51,466 nt of DNA from SURF-21 sp964462595. GTDB lineage: Bacteria; Actinomycetota; Geothermincolia; Geothermincolales; RBG-13-55-18. Below, one piece after another: positions 9,101 to 17,366 of the stretch (within the stretch, counting starts at the first letter, position 1; each line of letters starts with the position of its first letter). The notes below the pieces were generated by a model. It searched no databases. It saw only the letters and a program-made list of their open reading frames with translations, and had not been told where the DNA came from. Made by a program: the position numbers and the translations under genes. Where the stretch lies: assembly GCA_964462595.1 (NCBI GenBank), contig CAYWXM010000059.1, positions 1 through 51,466 of the forward strand, written 5' to 3'.

Positions 9101-10142
9101 TGAAGATCAGTGCCGCCTCGCGGCGTATATCCTCGTCCTGGTCTTCCAGGGCATCCTCCAGCGCATCGATCATGGGGCGGCCTTCGGCCCTGATCGCCAG
9201 GGATACCTGCCTGCGCACTTCCCAACTCTCATTTTTCAGGGCTTTCAGCATGGGGAGCATCGACTCGCTCCCCAGTTGCACTACCTCTTCCCACTCCCTG
9301 TTTGCGATAAAGAACTGGAGTGTATCTGTTTCCTTGTCCGGTTTCCAGCCCAGACTTCCAAGCACCGCCGCTGCCAGCCTGCGTACGTCCTCGTCTTTTT
9401 CCTTGAGCAGGTTCTTGAGGCCGGATATTGCTTTCTTGTTCCCGATATTGATGAGCGCTGCGGCGGCATCTCTGCGCACCGCCTCATCGTCATCGCGCAA
9501 GGCGACCCGCAAGGGGTCTATTGCAGCCTCGTCGCGGATAACGCCCAGGGCAATGGCCGCATCCCTGCGCACATCGGCGTTTTCGTCCGAGAGCGATTTG
9601 ACAAGCGATTTGGCCGCTGCCCCTCCTATCTTTTCCAGGGCCCAGGCAGCCCCCCAGCGCACGTTCTCATCCTCGTCCCGCAAGGCCTGTACTAGAGGAC
9701 GGACCGCCCTGATATCCCCTATAGCCCCCAGGACCAGAGATACCTTGGCCTTGGCCTCCCCCGACTCTACTTTAAGAGCCTGGATAAGCGACTCGACCAC
9801 TGGCTTTCCGATCTTCTCCAGGGCCCACGCGGCCTTCCATCTTACATCGCCGTCATCGTCGTTCAGGACCTGGATCAAGGGACGAGCCGCGGGTTTCCCT
9901 ATCTCTCCCAGGGCCCAGGCCGCCCCCCAGCGCACGTCTTCGTCTTCATCCCTGAGAGCTTCTACGAGCGGTGCAACCGCCCTGGCTCTCTTGAGCTTTC
10001 CCAGGGCCAGGGCCGCATTTATACGGAGATTCACATTATCGCTCTTCAAGGACTGTGTCAGCCCGTTGATATCCTTTTTCGCCTCCATCTTCTCGATGTT
10101 CGGTTTCACGAAGCGGGTCTTCTGAAATCTGAAGGCGCTCAC
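6177..10142 (-). CDS. giant HEAT-repeat (PBS-lyase type) scaffold protein
   Basis: A 1321-residue protein built almost wholly from about 31-residue HEAT-like repeats with the pattern DEDEDVRRGAAWALGEIGD and RAVxPLxxAL. Every few repeats there is a different cap-like unit, LGWKP followed by a variable stretch and then a W(D/E)xVxxLG motif, near residues 265, 560, 932 and 1250, with partial copies near 795 and 1145. Acidic, Ala/Pro-rich linkers separate blocks at about 505-560, 735-790 and 1060-1135. There is no signal peptide, transmembrane segment or catalytic domain, so it should be a cytoplasmic protein-binding superhelix. The start is GTG at 10142 with AGGGGAG 7 bases upstream. It is divergent from divIVA. 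HEAT proteins of this type occur in archaea and bacteria; the partner is unknown. Confidence 0.93.
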   Translation of the reverse strand: MSAFRFQKTRFVKPNIEKMEAKKDINGLTQSLKSDNVNLRINAALALGKLKRARAVAPLVEALRDEDEDVRWGAAWALGEIGKPAARPLIQVLNDDDGDVRWKAAWALEKIGKPVVESLIQALKVESGEAKAKVSLVLGAIGDIRAVRPLVQALRDEDENVRWGAAWALEKIGGAAAKSLVKSLSDENADVRRDAAIALGVIRDEAAIDPLRVALRDDDEAVRRDAAAALINIGNKKAISGLKNLLKEKDEDVRRLAAAVLGSLGWKPDKETDTLQFFIANREWEEVVQLGSESMLPMLKALKNESWEVRRQVSLAIRAEGRPMIDALEDALEDQDEDIRREAALIFKELGDETNIDALLKAMNNQDWFVRRNLALVLGEIGSDRAIHPLIAALKDEDEDVRRVASWALGRLGEMAVDPLVEALGESDADTRRGSAWALGVIGDGRACSPLISALKDEDEDVRRGAAWALVEIGEEAAGPLNLALADEKTREEVEEILQKLGAKKEAEVVTGESGGEVFMAQEAGLEEVVEQPPQAETVAEKGAEAAPPEFFDKLGWRPEVEGEEEKAGSLIARGLWDQVTELGEEAVDPLIQALEDDEQEVRSRAAWSLGVIGSSRAIEPLILRLGDTDRDVRVKAAGALKKIGNTAVDPLMETLDSEETELRKEAARVLGEIKDIRAIAPLIRKLGDEDEKVRGRAANALEKIGKPAMESLQLAVHDENPDIRQLASSILTRLGWKPSEVVQPAKEEIPVSEELPPLPEIPEPVEEAPAAEMPSVAREPEEEAEALVDSRARKLIVDGKWEQVVALGEEALDTILEALEEDEPDVRRGAAWALGVIRDRRATKHLLAALADPDTSVRRGAAWALGVIGDPDATMTLTSSLLDEDPEMRRKTAWALGEIGDERAIEPLTKSLEDEDEDVRRVSLLVLEKLGWKPLDEAEEVRRLVAGREWDRLAGLGDVAVDSLMEALQAEDKETRLKAAWALGEIGDRRAVDVLLLSLEDKEPSVRGKAAWALGKLGDKAAVDPLVKALEDDEEAVRSAASGALGELGWEAPEVEMVEGEVSAGAAMEPAQADFFATPAPATSVEEVEAGEAPAEEVPAAVTEEPVPVEEAEAPAHEPVAAEAAREASEAPLSPEEDEHINSLIDARQWDKVAEMGVSATGRLIDALNSTESEVRKQAAAVLGLSRDGRAVDALAEVLEDGDAEVRRKAVWALGRIEGERAMDRLREAMSCKYSDVRAKAASILENKGWEPEKGGEEIAYLIACRKWDRLAQMESAAEQALTARLDDADAQVREEVQWLLGDIKSARELEALYKSLKRD

Positions 10143-10710
10143 CTATGCACTCCCCTCATTAATCCGATACTGAACGGGATCATACCGTCTTCGAATATCT
10201 CCTCCGGTTCCCTCCGGTTCGCCTGACGGCCTTTTTCCGGCGCATCCAGGGTATTCCGCCCTCTTGCAGGAAAGCCCTTTCAGCATATCAACGGGATGTT
10301 TCTAAAGCTGTGACTCCATAAACATCTATTATATATTAAAGCATGTCAAGACTGTGCCAGGCTCCATTACCGCCCTTCATGACCTGGACGCGACATGCGA
10401 GCAGGGCCAGGCCGGCCAAGATAAACAGTGCCTTGTCTCTTTTGCCGCGTGGTTACACGCGGGCGAAGCACAAGCCGTAAATCCTCAGGCCTCAAAGGAG
10501 GTGGCAGCGGAAAGGCAGAATACTAAAAGTGTGTTCTGTCATATTTCTGATTGTTGGCATGGACGATGCCATGAGTGTGGTGTGGGCTTATTTAAAAAAA
10601 GCGAAAAAGCTGCTATAGTTGCGGAAAAGCCGGGGAGGATTTATTTTTTATAGATGAGGCCGGCAGGCTGCCTCTTAGAGGCGGTGTATCTTCTGAAGGA
10701 GGAGATAGCA
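10143..10710. other. divergent intergenic region between the HEAT gene and divIVA
   Basis: About 570 bp. An AT-rich patch at 10320-10350 contains a TATAAT on the minus strand (10328-10333) and a TTGACA (10344-10349), but their spacing is only 10 bp so they are not a paired promoter. A 99-codon open frame at 10354-10653 has no recognisable domain and is not called. On the plus strand the interval ends with the divIVA promoter and leader, listed separately. Confidence 0.5.
10611..10682 (+). promoter_or_regulatory. extended -10 promoter and leader of divIVA
   Basis: TGCTATAGT at 10611-10619 is an extended -10 element (TGnTATAnT type), which would start transcription near 10626 and give a leader of about 85 bases. 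The leader has three mutually complementary arms: GAGGC at 10656-10660, GCCTC at 10670-10674 and GAGGC at 10678-10682. The middle arm can pair with either flank, so two exclusive small hairpins are possible upstream of the ribosome binding site. No run of T follows, so this is not a terminator. Confidence 0.45.
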
Positions 10711-11355
10711 GTGGCGATAAGCCCGATGAATATCCATCTTAAGGAGTTCAGCACCGTTAGCACCGAAGGTTATGACAAGGAAGAAGTCGATTCCTTCCTG
10801 GATGGCGTTGCGGACGAGCTTGAGAGGCTGGCCAACAGGAACAAGGAGCTGGAGGCCGCGGTAGCCAGCATGGACCGCAAGGTTTCCCAGTTCGACGAGA
10901 TGCAGAAGACGCTGCAGACTGCCTTGATGAACGCCCAGAGGAGCGCGGGCAATATATTACAGGAAGCCAGGAGCCAGGCGGCGGCTATAATCAAGAGAGC
11001 CCAGGACCGCAGCGACCGGATCCTCGATGACCTGGAGCGAGAGAAAACCCACACGCTCTCCACTTTTTCCGCCTTGCGCGACCAGATAGTGGAGCAGATA
11101 TCTCCCATGCGCGAGCTGCTGCTGAAGAGCCAGAGCCTGCTCATAGAATACGAGGAATACACGACCAAGGCCGACCTCGCGGCCGCGGCCGAATCCGCGG
11201 GAGTGGATGAGGAAGCCATTCCCGAAACGGCGTCCTCTGCGGAGGAACCCGATGTCGTGGTCGAAGAAACCGCCTCCACTGGTGAAGCTGCTATCGAAGT
11301 AGAAGAGGACGGCGGTGAGGACCAGGAAGGAAAAGACAAGTACGTCTGGGAATAA
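10711..11355 (+). CDS. DivIVA domain protein
   Basis: A 214-residue coiled-coil protein. The N-terminal part, ISPMNIHLKEFSTVSTEGYDKEEVDSFLD-like over residues 3-32, is the DivIVA membrane-curvature binding domain with the conserved YD..EVD.FL core. It is followed by a long coiled coil (about 35-150) and an acidic, low-complexity C-terminus. DivIVA/Wag31 proteins mark cell poles or septa and recruit the wall synthesis machinery. The GTG start at 10711 is chosen because AAGGAGGAG lies 8 bases upstream and because the DivIVA domain begins just after it; an upstream in-frame ATG at 10654 lacks a ribosome binding site. A strong terminator follows. Whether it is the essential polar-growth paralogue cannot be decided here. 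Confidence 0.88.
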   Translation: MAISPMNIHLKEFSTVSTEGYDKEEVDSFLDGVADELERLANRNKELEAAVASMDRKVSQFDEMQKTLQTALMNAQRSAGNILQEARSQAAAIIKRAQDRSDRILDDLEREKTHTLSTFSALRDQIVEQISPMRELLLKSQSLLIEYEEYTTKADLAAAAESAGVDEEAIPETASSAEEPDVVVEETASTGEAAIEVEEDGGEDQEGKDKYVWE

Positions 11356-11365
11356 ACCAACGCTC

Positions 11366-11397
11366 TAAAAGGGAGGGGATATACCCCTCCCTTTTTA
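11366..11397 (+). terminator. intrinsic terminator of divIVA
   Basis: Stem GGGAGGGG (11371-11378) pairs with CCCCTCCC (11384-11391) around a 5-base loop and is followed by TTTTT. An A-run before the stem means it can also work for the converging minus-strand SDR gene. Confidence 0.9.
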
Positions 11398-11584
11398 TAT
11401 TGTCCTCCCGCTCTATTCCGCCCGAGTCTCCGGGTTCAGACCCGATCCCAGGGGCAGGGGCTGTTATCTCCTCATAGTGCAGGCCGAAGGCGCGGTTGTG
11501 GATCTCGAGATATACATGCCGTGATTAATTTATTTCGCAAAACTTGAAGCTGTGCATGGGACCGAGGCCCTTAACCCGACGGCG

Positions 11585-12433
11585 TCAGCTCTTTCCCGTC
11601 CTCTTTTGCCCCACGAAGGCCGCGCGGCAAGCGAGGAATCCGTATGCCCTCCTGCTCAGGCGATGCAGCATATCTCCCAGGCGCGCCTCTGCGAAGCGGA
11701 CCACCACGCCCTTGTTCTTCTCCACGGCTTCCAGCACCGCGGCCGCTACCTTCTCCGGCGTGCGCCCGTGCTTGCGCAGACGTTCCTTCAGCTGCGATGC
11801 CGCCTCTGCCTGTGACATGTCCGTGCGCGGCGTGCACTGCCTGGAGGAACTGTAGATGGAGGAAGCGACGAAGCCGGGGCATATCACGGACACCCCGATG
11901 CCGTGCAGCGACGCCTCGGCCCGCAGGGTCTGCGAGAACCCCACCACGGCATGCTTGGTACCCGTGTAAGGGGTGAAGCCGGGTAGAGGGAACAGGCCCG
12001 CCGCGGAAGCGATATTCACGATGTGCCCTCCTCCTCCTTGTGCGATCATGCGCGGGTAGAAAAAGTGGCAACCGTGGATTACCCCCCAGAGATTGATACC
12101 CACGATCCATTCCCAATCCCCCAGGCTTATATCTTCAAAGTCGCCGCTCACTGCCACGCCGGCGTTGTTGCAGAGTACGTCCACCCGCCCCATCTTGCGG
12201 TAGACGTTTTCGCACAGGCTGCCCACATCCTCGGCTATGGATACGTCGACCACCTGCGCGTAAACGGTGCCGCCCATGGGATTCAGCTCGAGCCGCGTGT
12301 TTTCCAAGCCCCCGGCATCGATATCGGCCAGGGCCAGATTCGCCCCCCGTCGGGCAAAGGCGAGAGCGATCTCCCTGCCGATGCCGCTGGCGGCTCCCGT
12401 GACCACCACCACCTTGCCCTCAAAACCGCGCAA
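11585..12433 (-). CDS. short-chain dehydrogenase/reductase (SDR)
   Basis: A 282-residue classical SDR. The cofactor motif TGAASGIG is at residues 12-19, the NNAG motif near 89-92, the catalytic Ser in NIASAAG near 141 and the YTGTK (Tyr-x3-Lys) active site near 155-159. These enzymes oxidise or reduce secondary alcohols or ketones with NAD(P)H. An Asp at the end of beta-2 (LALADID) suggests NAD(H) preference. The C-terminal tail of about 60 residues is somewhat long. The start is uncertain: the TTG at 12433 has GGGGA about 9 bases upstream. It lies downstream of a thioesterase and a ketopantoate-reductase-like gene on the same strand, with gaps of about 120 bp, so cotranscription is possible. 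Confidence 0.9.
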   Translation of the reverse strand: MRGFEGKVVVVTGAASGIGREIALAFARRGANLALADIDAGGLENTRLELNPMGGTVYAQVVDVSIAEDVGSLCENVYRKMGRVDVLCNNAGVAVSGDFEDISLGDWEWIVGINLWGVIHGCHFFYPRMIAQGGGGHIVNIASAAGLFPLPGFTPYTGTKHAVVGFSQTLRAEASLHGIGVSVICPGFVASSIYSSSRQCTPRTDMSQAEAASQLKERLRKHGRTPEKVAAAVLEAVEKNKGVVVRFAEARLGDMLHRLSRRAYGFLACRAAFVGQKRTGKS

Positions 12434-12550
12434 TACCTCAGTTCCCCATTCCGCAGATACCGAAGGTTATCAAATATGATAACCGCGGTGGTCGCGCCGC
12501 CGCTATCGCCGCGCCGGCAAGATCCGCGAGCAAGCCGTTCTCCTGGTGGC

Positions 12551-13042
12551 CTATTTGGGCTTTACGTCCACCGGGTCCTTGGAGTCACGTACCTGGGAGA
12601 CTCCCCTCTTGATGATGAAGGAGGTCGTCATGCCGGCGGCCACCAGGTTGCCCTCTTCGTCCCTTATCTCGGACTCACCCACCCCCGTGAACCTCCCCTT
12701 GTGCAGGGCCTTGCCCTCTCCGTAAAGGATGCCGCCCTTGACGTTGGAGATATAGTTTATGCGCTGGTCCAGGGTTACCGCTGCCTCGTCCAAGCCCAGC
12801 AGGGTGCCTGTGGCGATGGAGCTGGCGGAATCCAGGAGCGCGGCTATCACCCCGCCGTGCAATATGCCGTAGAGGTTCTTCAGCTCGTCCTTAACCGGCA
12901 GGCGCAGCCTGGCGTACCCCTCCCCCGCCTCCACTACCTCCATTCCCAGGTGCAGGTAGAAGGGCGAGTTGTTGAGGAGAGCAAATATCCTCTTGCTTAG
13001 CTCTTCCCTGCTTATCCCCTCGCCGCTTGTCTCGTCGGCCAT
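12551..13042 (-). CDS. PaaI-like hotdog thioesterase
   Basis: A 163-residue single hotdog-fold protein. The hallmark LYGILHGGVIAALLDSAS (about residues 63-80) has the HGG followed by an Asp in the catalytic helix, as in PaaI/YbdB acyl-CoA thioesterases. Such enzymes hydrolyse acyl- or aryl-CoA thioesters in the cytoplasm and work as tetramers. The start at 13042 is chosen because GGAAGGAAGG precedes it; the open frame continues 19 codons upstream without a ribosome binding site. It sits between SDR and ketopantoate-reductase-like genes in the same direction. Confidence 0.88.
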   Translation of the reverse strand: MADETSGEGISREELSKRIFALLNNSPFYLHLGMEVVEAGEGYARLRLPVKDELKNLYGILHGGVIAALLDSASSIATGTLLGLDEAAVTLDQRINYISNVKGGILYGEGKALHKGRFTGVGESEIRDEEGNLVAAGMTTSFIIKRGVSQVRDSKDPVDVKPK

Positions 13043-13161
13043 CTTGCCTTCCTTCCTTTCCGTTTTATCGACGGTGATGCCTGCCGCGCCACTGCACAAG
13101 GCGCATCACGACTTCCTGCTCGCCGCTCCGCCTGCAACGGCAGACACTGCAGGCTTCTCTT

Positions 13162-14187
13162 CTAGACTATCTCCTGCAGCGGCCGCACCTCGATCAGGTC
13201 CAGGTTGTCGAAGCTCAGCGGGTACTTGCCCGCCTCTATCCCCCTGATTATCTCCGTGACCTTATCGTTCACCGGCGTGGGCACCCCCGCCTCCGCGGAT
13301 CTGGCAGTGAGATAACCGTTCAGGGTCTCTACCTCGCAGGGGATGCCCCTTCTCAAGTCCTGGAGCATGGACGCCACCTGCTCGCGCGAGCGCTCGAAGA
13401 ACATGCGGAAGACGCCGAGGGCGTTCTCCTCACCCTGCTTGGCTATATCCGAAATGACGTTGATGTCCACGCCTTTTATAGGCTCCATGGTGATGCCCAG
13501 AGCCCTGGACGTCTGCAGGGTCTCCAGGTCGATGGTCAAGGCGGCAAGGGAGGCCTTGTCGCTATCGAGGATATCGCCGTACGTACAGTTGAGGGCGCTG
13601 CTCAAGCCGCTCATGGAAACGTTGATCAACAACTTGACCCAGCGGGTCCCCTCGAGGTTGGTTGAGACGTGCGCCTCTCCAGCTTTGTCCAGGACGGCCT
13701 TTACCGCCTGCACGCGCTCGGCGACAGAGCCATCCAACTCTCCGATATCGTAGGTCATCTCCACCGGCTCGTAGGTTAGCTCTGAAACCCCGGGGCCCAC
13801 GAAAGTCGCTCCCCAGCCGATGGCGCCGCCCAGCGTCCTCTCCCTGCCGACCACCGCCGCCACCTTTTCCTCGGGGACGCCGTTCTGCAGGGTGATGACC
13901 ACGCTGTCGGGACCGAGAAAGGGGAGGATCTCGGGCAACGCCTTGTCGTCGTATGTCGTCTTCACGATGTAGATGACGAGATCGTAAACACCCTCCATCC
14001 CGTCAGGGGTGATGGCCTTCACCGGCACGGTCAAGTCCATGTGCCCCGTTATCCTGGCACCCTTCTCGTTTAAGGCCTTGACGTGGGGCTCGTTCACATC
14101 CACCAGCACTATGTCTTCGCCGCCCTTGGTGATCAAGGCGCCGATGATAGTGCCCATGGCCCCGGCTCCTACCAGAGCTATCCTCAT
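13162..14187 (-). CDS. 2-dehydropantoate 2-reductase family (ApbA/PanE)
   Basis: A 341-residue oxidoreductase. The N-terminal Rossmann motif GAGAMGTIIG is at residues 7-16; LQNGV near 101-105 and the NVSMSGLSSAL helix near 190-200 with the C-terminal ApbA_C domain are family hallmarks. The canonical enzyme reduces ketopantoate with NADPH in pantothenate and CoA synthesis. The larger family includes other 2-oxo acid reductases and no pantothenate gene is nearby, so the substrate is unproven. The ATG start has GAAGGAGGG just upstream. A minus-strand TATAAT at 14291-14296 may be its promoter. A broken paralogue of the middle of this protein lies at 36986-37276. Confidence 0.85.
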   Translation of the reverse strand: MRIALVGAGAMGTIIGALITKGGEDIVLVDVNEPHVKALNEKGARITGHMDLTVPVKAITPDGMEGVYDLVIYIVKTTYDDKALPEILPFLGPDSVVITLQNGVPEEKVAAVVGRERTLGGAIGWGATFVGPGVSELTYEPVEMTYDIGELDGSVAERVQAVKAVLDKAGEAHVSTNLEGTRWVKLLINVSMSGLSSALNCTYGDILDSDKASLAALTIDLETLQTSRALGITMEPIKGVDINVISDIAKQGEENALGVFRMFFERSREQVASMLQDLRRGIPCEVETLNGYLTARSAEAGVPTPVNDKVTEIIRGIEAGKYPLSFDNLDLIEVRPLQEIV

Positions 14188-14375
14188 CTCGCCCTCCTTC
14201 CGCTCCGCCCTGGCCGTCCACCGGGCAACCAGGGGACTTACGCTCCCGCATTCCCGCGCGGACCGCTTCCTCTCCGCGATCCGTACCTGTATTATAACCC
14301 GGCAAGGCGCGGCAAACCCCTGGCAAACGTTACCGCTCCACCCTTCTGGTAGAATGTGTCCGGAGGTGTTTATGC

Positions 14376-15029
14376 ATGGGAACGGGCCGTAAATGCTCTG
14401 TCCTGGCTGCCGCCTTGTTGCTCCTTTTCACGGCGACGCTAACGGCGGGGGGCTGCCTTGCTAACGGGGAACCAACACCTGGTGAAAACGTCAGCGGCGG
14501 CGATGCTCCCGACCTGCGGGGGGAATTGCAGCAGAGAATACAGTACGTTAAGGAAAATACTTCCATCCTGACCTATTCCATACACAACATGATCAACGAG
14601 GAGCGCGGTAAGGAAGGCCTCCAGCCCCTGCAATGGGACCAGGACCTCGCCGATATCGCCCTCTCCCACAGCAGGGATATGGCCACAAGGGATTATTTCG
14701 ACCACATCAGCCCCGAGGGCGAGGACTTCGCGGACCGTTACGAGAAACACGGCTACCGCCTCGAAACCGGCATCGGTGACCGCGTCTACGTGGGGGGCGA
14801 GAACCTCTCGCTCGCCAACGTGGTCAGCTCCTTCACATACGACCAGGAAACCGGCGATGTCCTGGAATACCGTTACAACGACCTGGAAGAGCTCGCGCGC
14901 TCCACGGTGCAGGGCTGGATGGAAAGCCAGGGGCACCGCGAGAATATCCTGACCCCCTTTACCCGCGAGGGTATAGGTGTTTTCGCGAGCGAAGAGGGGG
15001 AAGTATACATCACCGAGAACTTCTCGTAG
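14376..15029 (+). CDS. CAP-domain (SCP-like) lipoprotein
   Basis: A 217-residue exported protein. A hydrophobic signal ends in TAGGC (Cys near 27), a plausible lipobox. The rest is a CAP domain as in bacterial YkwD-type proteins: HNMINEERGKEGLQPLQWD, ALSHSRDMATRDYFDHISPEG and GHRENILTPF, including the paired His and Glu residues of the family's cavity. Bacterial CAP proteins are surface proteins of largely unknown activity. The start ATG follows GGAGG at about 10 bases; another ATG one base out of frame upstream is not used. The MFS gene begins 44 bp downstream on the same strand. Confidence 0.88.
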   Translation: MGTGRKCSVLAAALLLLFTATLTAGGCLANGEPTPGENVSGGDAPDLRGELQQRIQYVKENTSILTYSIHNMINEERGKEGLQPLQWDQDLADIALSHSRDMATRDYFDHISPEGEDFADRYEKHGYRLETGIGDRVYVGGENLSLANVVSSFTYDQETGDVLEYRYNDLEELARSTVQGWMESQGHRENILTPFTREGIGVFASEEGEVYITENFS

Positions 15030-15072
15030 AATTGTCGTTTCACGAGCGTATCTTCCTATCCGGGAACAATGC

Positions 15073-16260
15073 ATGGAGGATGACTTGAAAGCCAGGGCTG
15101 CCGTGGACGAGAAGCTGTTCAAAAGGGACTTCTTCACCGTCTGCACCTGCAACCTGTTAGCTTTCTTCTCGATCTATCTCATCGTGCCCGTCCTCCCGGT
15201 TTACCTGGAAGGCGAGGGCTATTCCAACGCCGTCATCGGCGCGCTCATGGCCATGTTCACCGTAGCCGCACTCCTGCGCCCACTTTTCGGCCGCATCGCC
15301 GACAACCGTGGCCGCAGGGCGGTGCTCATGTGGGGCACCTTCACACTGGGGGCATCCACCTTCCTCTACGCCGCCTTCTCCTCCGCGGTGCCCCTTTTCT
15401 TCGTCCGTTTCATCAACGGCATAGGCCTGGCCGCCTTCCATACCGCGGCCTACGCGGTCGTCGGCGACCTCGCCCCCTCCTCGCGCCGGCTGCAGGCCAT
15501 CGCTCTCTTCTACATGTCGGTGGACCTGAACATCGCCATTGCTCCCATAGTCGCCAAGGCCATGCGGAACGCCTGGGGGTACACGTCGGTCTACGTGCTG
15601 GCGGGATGCCTGGCTGTACTGGCGCTGTGCGTCTCTCTGGCGTTGCGCGAGACGCGTAGCTATACAGGGCATAAAGAGACCGCCGGGCGCCCGCGTATGA
15701 GGACCACCATGCTGCAGAAGGCCATATTCGCCAACACCATGAGCTTTACCCTTACCTTCGGCACCCTGCAGACCTTCATCATCCTCTCCTCCGAAGCCAG
15801 GGGGGTGGAACAGGGGGAGCTTTTCTTCACCGTTTTCGCGGTCACCCTGATCGTCTTCCGCCTGGGCGTGGGCAGGTTGGCCGACCGCTTGCCGCGACGG
15901 CCCCTCGTCGTCGCCTCCGCCGTGACTTGCTTGGCCGGCCTTACGGTCCTGGCATTTGCCGGCAAGCTCACGGTCATCATCCTGGGTACTTTCGTTTATG
16001 CCCTGGGGTTCGCGTATCTGCCGACGACCATGTCCGCCCTCCTCCTCGACCACACGCCGGTGAGCGACCGCGGCGCGGCGCTGGGCGTCTTCATGGCTGT
16101 CTTCGACGTGGGCATAGGCCTGGGCGGCATCGCGCTGGGGCCACTTGCCGACCTCTGGAATTATTCGGCCATGTACATGGTCTCCGGGGCCATAGCCCTG
16201 GGCGGCCTGATATTTTTCCTTGCCGGGACCATGGGATCGCGCGTCGAGGGGAACGCCTAG
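15073..16260 (+). CDS. major facilitator superfamily transporter
   Basis: About 395 residues with 12 predicted hydrophobic segments in two halves. The loop 2-3 motif GRIADNRGRRAVL and a second-half counterpart GRLADRLPRRPLV are the MFS signature. It should be a proton-coupled permease or efflux pump of the plasma membrane; the substrate cannot be told. The ATG at 15073 has no clear ribosome binding site, whereas a TTG four codons later at 15085 has GGAGG five bases ahead, so the true start may be 15085. It follows the CAP lipoprotein and may share its transcript. Confidence 0.9.
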   Translation: MEDDLKARAAVDEKLFKRDFFTVCTCNLLAFFSIYLIVPVLPVYLEGEGYSNAVIGALMAMFTVAALLRPLFGRIADNRGRRAVLMWGTFTLGASTFLYAAFSSAVPLFFVRFINGIGLAAFHTAAYAVVGDLAPSSRRLQAIALFYMSVDLNIAIAPIVAKAMRNAWGYTSVYVLAGCLAVLALCVSLALRETRSYTGHKETAGRPRMRTTMLQKAIFANTMSFTLTFGTLQTFIILSSEARGVEQGELFFTVFAVTLIVFRLGVGRLADRLPRRPLVVASAVTCLAGLTVLAFAGKLTVIILGTFVYALGFAYLPTTMSALLLDHTPVSDRGAALGVFMAVFDVGIGLGGIALGPLADLWNYSAMYMVSGAIALGGLIFFLAGTMGSRVEGNA

Positions 16261-16539
16261 ATGCGCCAGCCCTGGATCGCCTTACGCGGTTGCCTGCATG
16301 GGTTCATGCCGAGCGGTCATATGTGCGGGAGGTTTTAGCGACGCAGGTTGCATAATGGGGCCGGCATCGTTGTCGTGCGCCAGCACAGCTATTAGACTGT
16401 CAGTTATGGCGTTTCTGCCGGGGGGCCAGACGGGCTCACGGGTGAGGCGAAAAAGCGTTTGTGCAGAAAGCATGAAAGGCCGTGGCATGAAGTGCCCGTG
16501 AGAAATGGGGTTCATCGTCGCGAGGAAGTGAGGTCGAGC

Positions 16540-17352
16540 ATGGATGTAAGGATCAGCGAGGCAGAGATCAACGGCATCAACATCCACTACCGCGAATACG
16601 GCGAGGGCGAACCCCTGCTGCTCATCATGGGGCTTAGCGCGAACGCCGACTGGTGGGGCGATATTTTTCTGCGGCCGCTTGCGCAACGTTTCCACGTGGT
16701 CACCTACGATAACCGCGGCGCTGGAAGGTCCGGCAAACCCCAGGGCCCGTATCCGATCCCGCTCATGGCCGAAGACGCAGTGGGTCTCATGGATCACCTG
16801 GGATGGGGCTCGGCCCACGTCATGGGCGCATCAATGGGCGGCATGATCGCCCAGGAGCTGGCGCTTGACTATCCGGATCGGGTCAGGCGCCTGGTCCTGA
16901 TGTGCACCAACTGCGGCGGCCGCGAACAGGTGCTGGCGAGCTCCGAGGTCTATGCTTTGCTCAACACGCCCAGGCAGGGCCTGACGCCCGAGGACATCGC
17001 GCGCATGTCCCTTCCCCTGCTTTTTCCCCAGCCTTTCATCGAGCAGAACCCGCAGGCGATGGAGGAGATACTCAAGGCCTATACCATAGCTCCCATCCAG
17101 CCGCAGTGTTTCGTGTGGCAGATAACGGGCGTGTCCATGTGGTCGTCCCACTCCCGCCTGCCGAACCTGCGCCACCCGACGCTGATCATGACCGGAACCG
17201 AGGACGTTCTCATCCCGCCCGAGAACTCGCGCATCCTCACCGACGCCATACCGAACAGCCGCCTGGTGCAGATCGATGGAGCCGGGCACGGCTTCCAGGC
17301 CATGTTTCCGGAAAAAACGGCCGCTGAGGTGCTTGCTTTCCTGGAGGAATAA
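16540..17352 (+). CDS. alpha/beta-fold hydrolase
   Basis: A 270-residue alpha/beta hydrolase of the esterase/epoxide-hydrolase-like group. GASMGG (nucleophile Ser near 97), TGTEDVLIPPENS (acid Asp near 216) and DGAGHGF (His near 247) form the triad. The oxyanion segment is LLIMGLSANADWW. The closest types known are 3-oxoadipate enol-lactonase-like and PHA depolymerase-like hydrolases, but the substrate is unknown. The ATG at 16540 has GAGG upstream and starts just before the first beta strand; the frame remains open 27 codons further up without support. Its stop lies only 14 bp from that of the converging nuclease gene. Confidence 0.88.
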   Translation: MDVRISEAEINGINIHYREYGEGEPLLLIMGLSANADWWGDIFLRPLAQRFHVVTYDNRGAGRSGKPQGPYPIPLMAEDAVGLMDHLGWGSAHVMGASMGGMIAQELALDYPDRVRRLVLMCTNCGGREQVLASSEVYALLNTPRQGLTPEDIARMSLPLLFPQPFIEQNPQAMEEILKAYTIAPIQPQCFVWQITGVSMWSSHSRLPNLRHPTLIMTGTEDVLIPPENSRILTDAIPNSRLVQIDGAGHGFQAMFPEKTAAEVLAFLEE

Positions 17353-17366
17353 GCGGTTACGCAAGC

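Noticed and set aside
6292..10125. A 1277-codon open frame on the plus strand, fully antisense to the HEAT-repeat gene.
   Set aside because: It is Ser/Ala/Arg-rich with no domain, and follows from the strong codon bias and repeat pattern of the real gene opposite. The minus-strand product has clear HEAT repeats and a ribosome binding site.
10354..10653. A 99-codon plus-strand frame before divIVA with a CxxC-like HGRCHECG stretch.
   Set aside because: No good start site, no family resemblance, and it spans the divIVA promoter. Two Cys alone are not enough.
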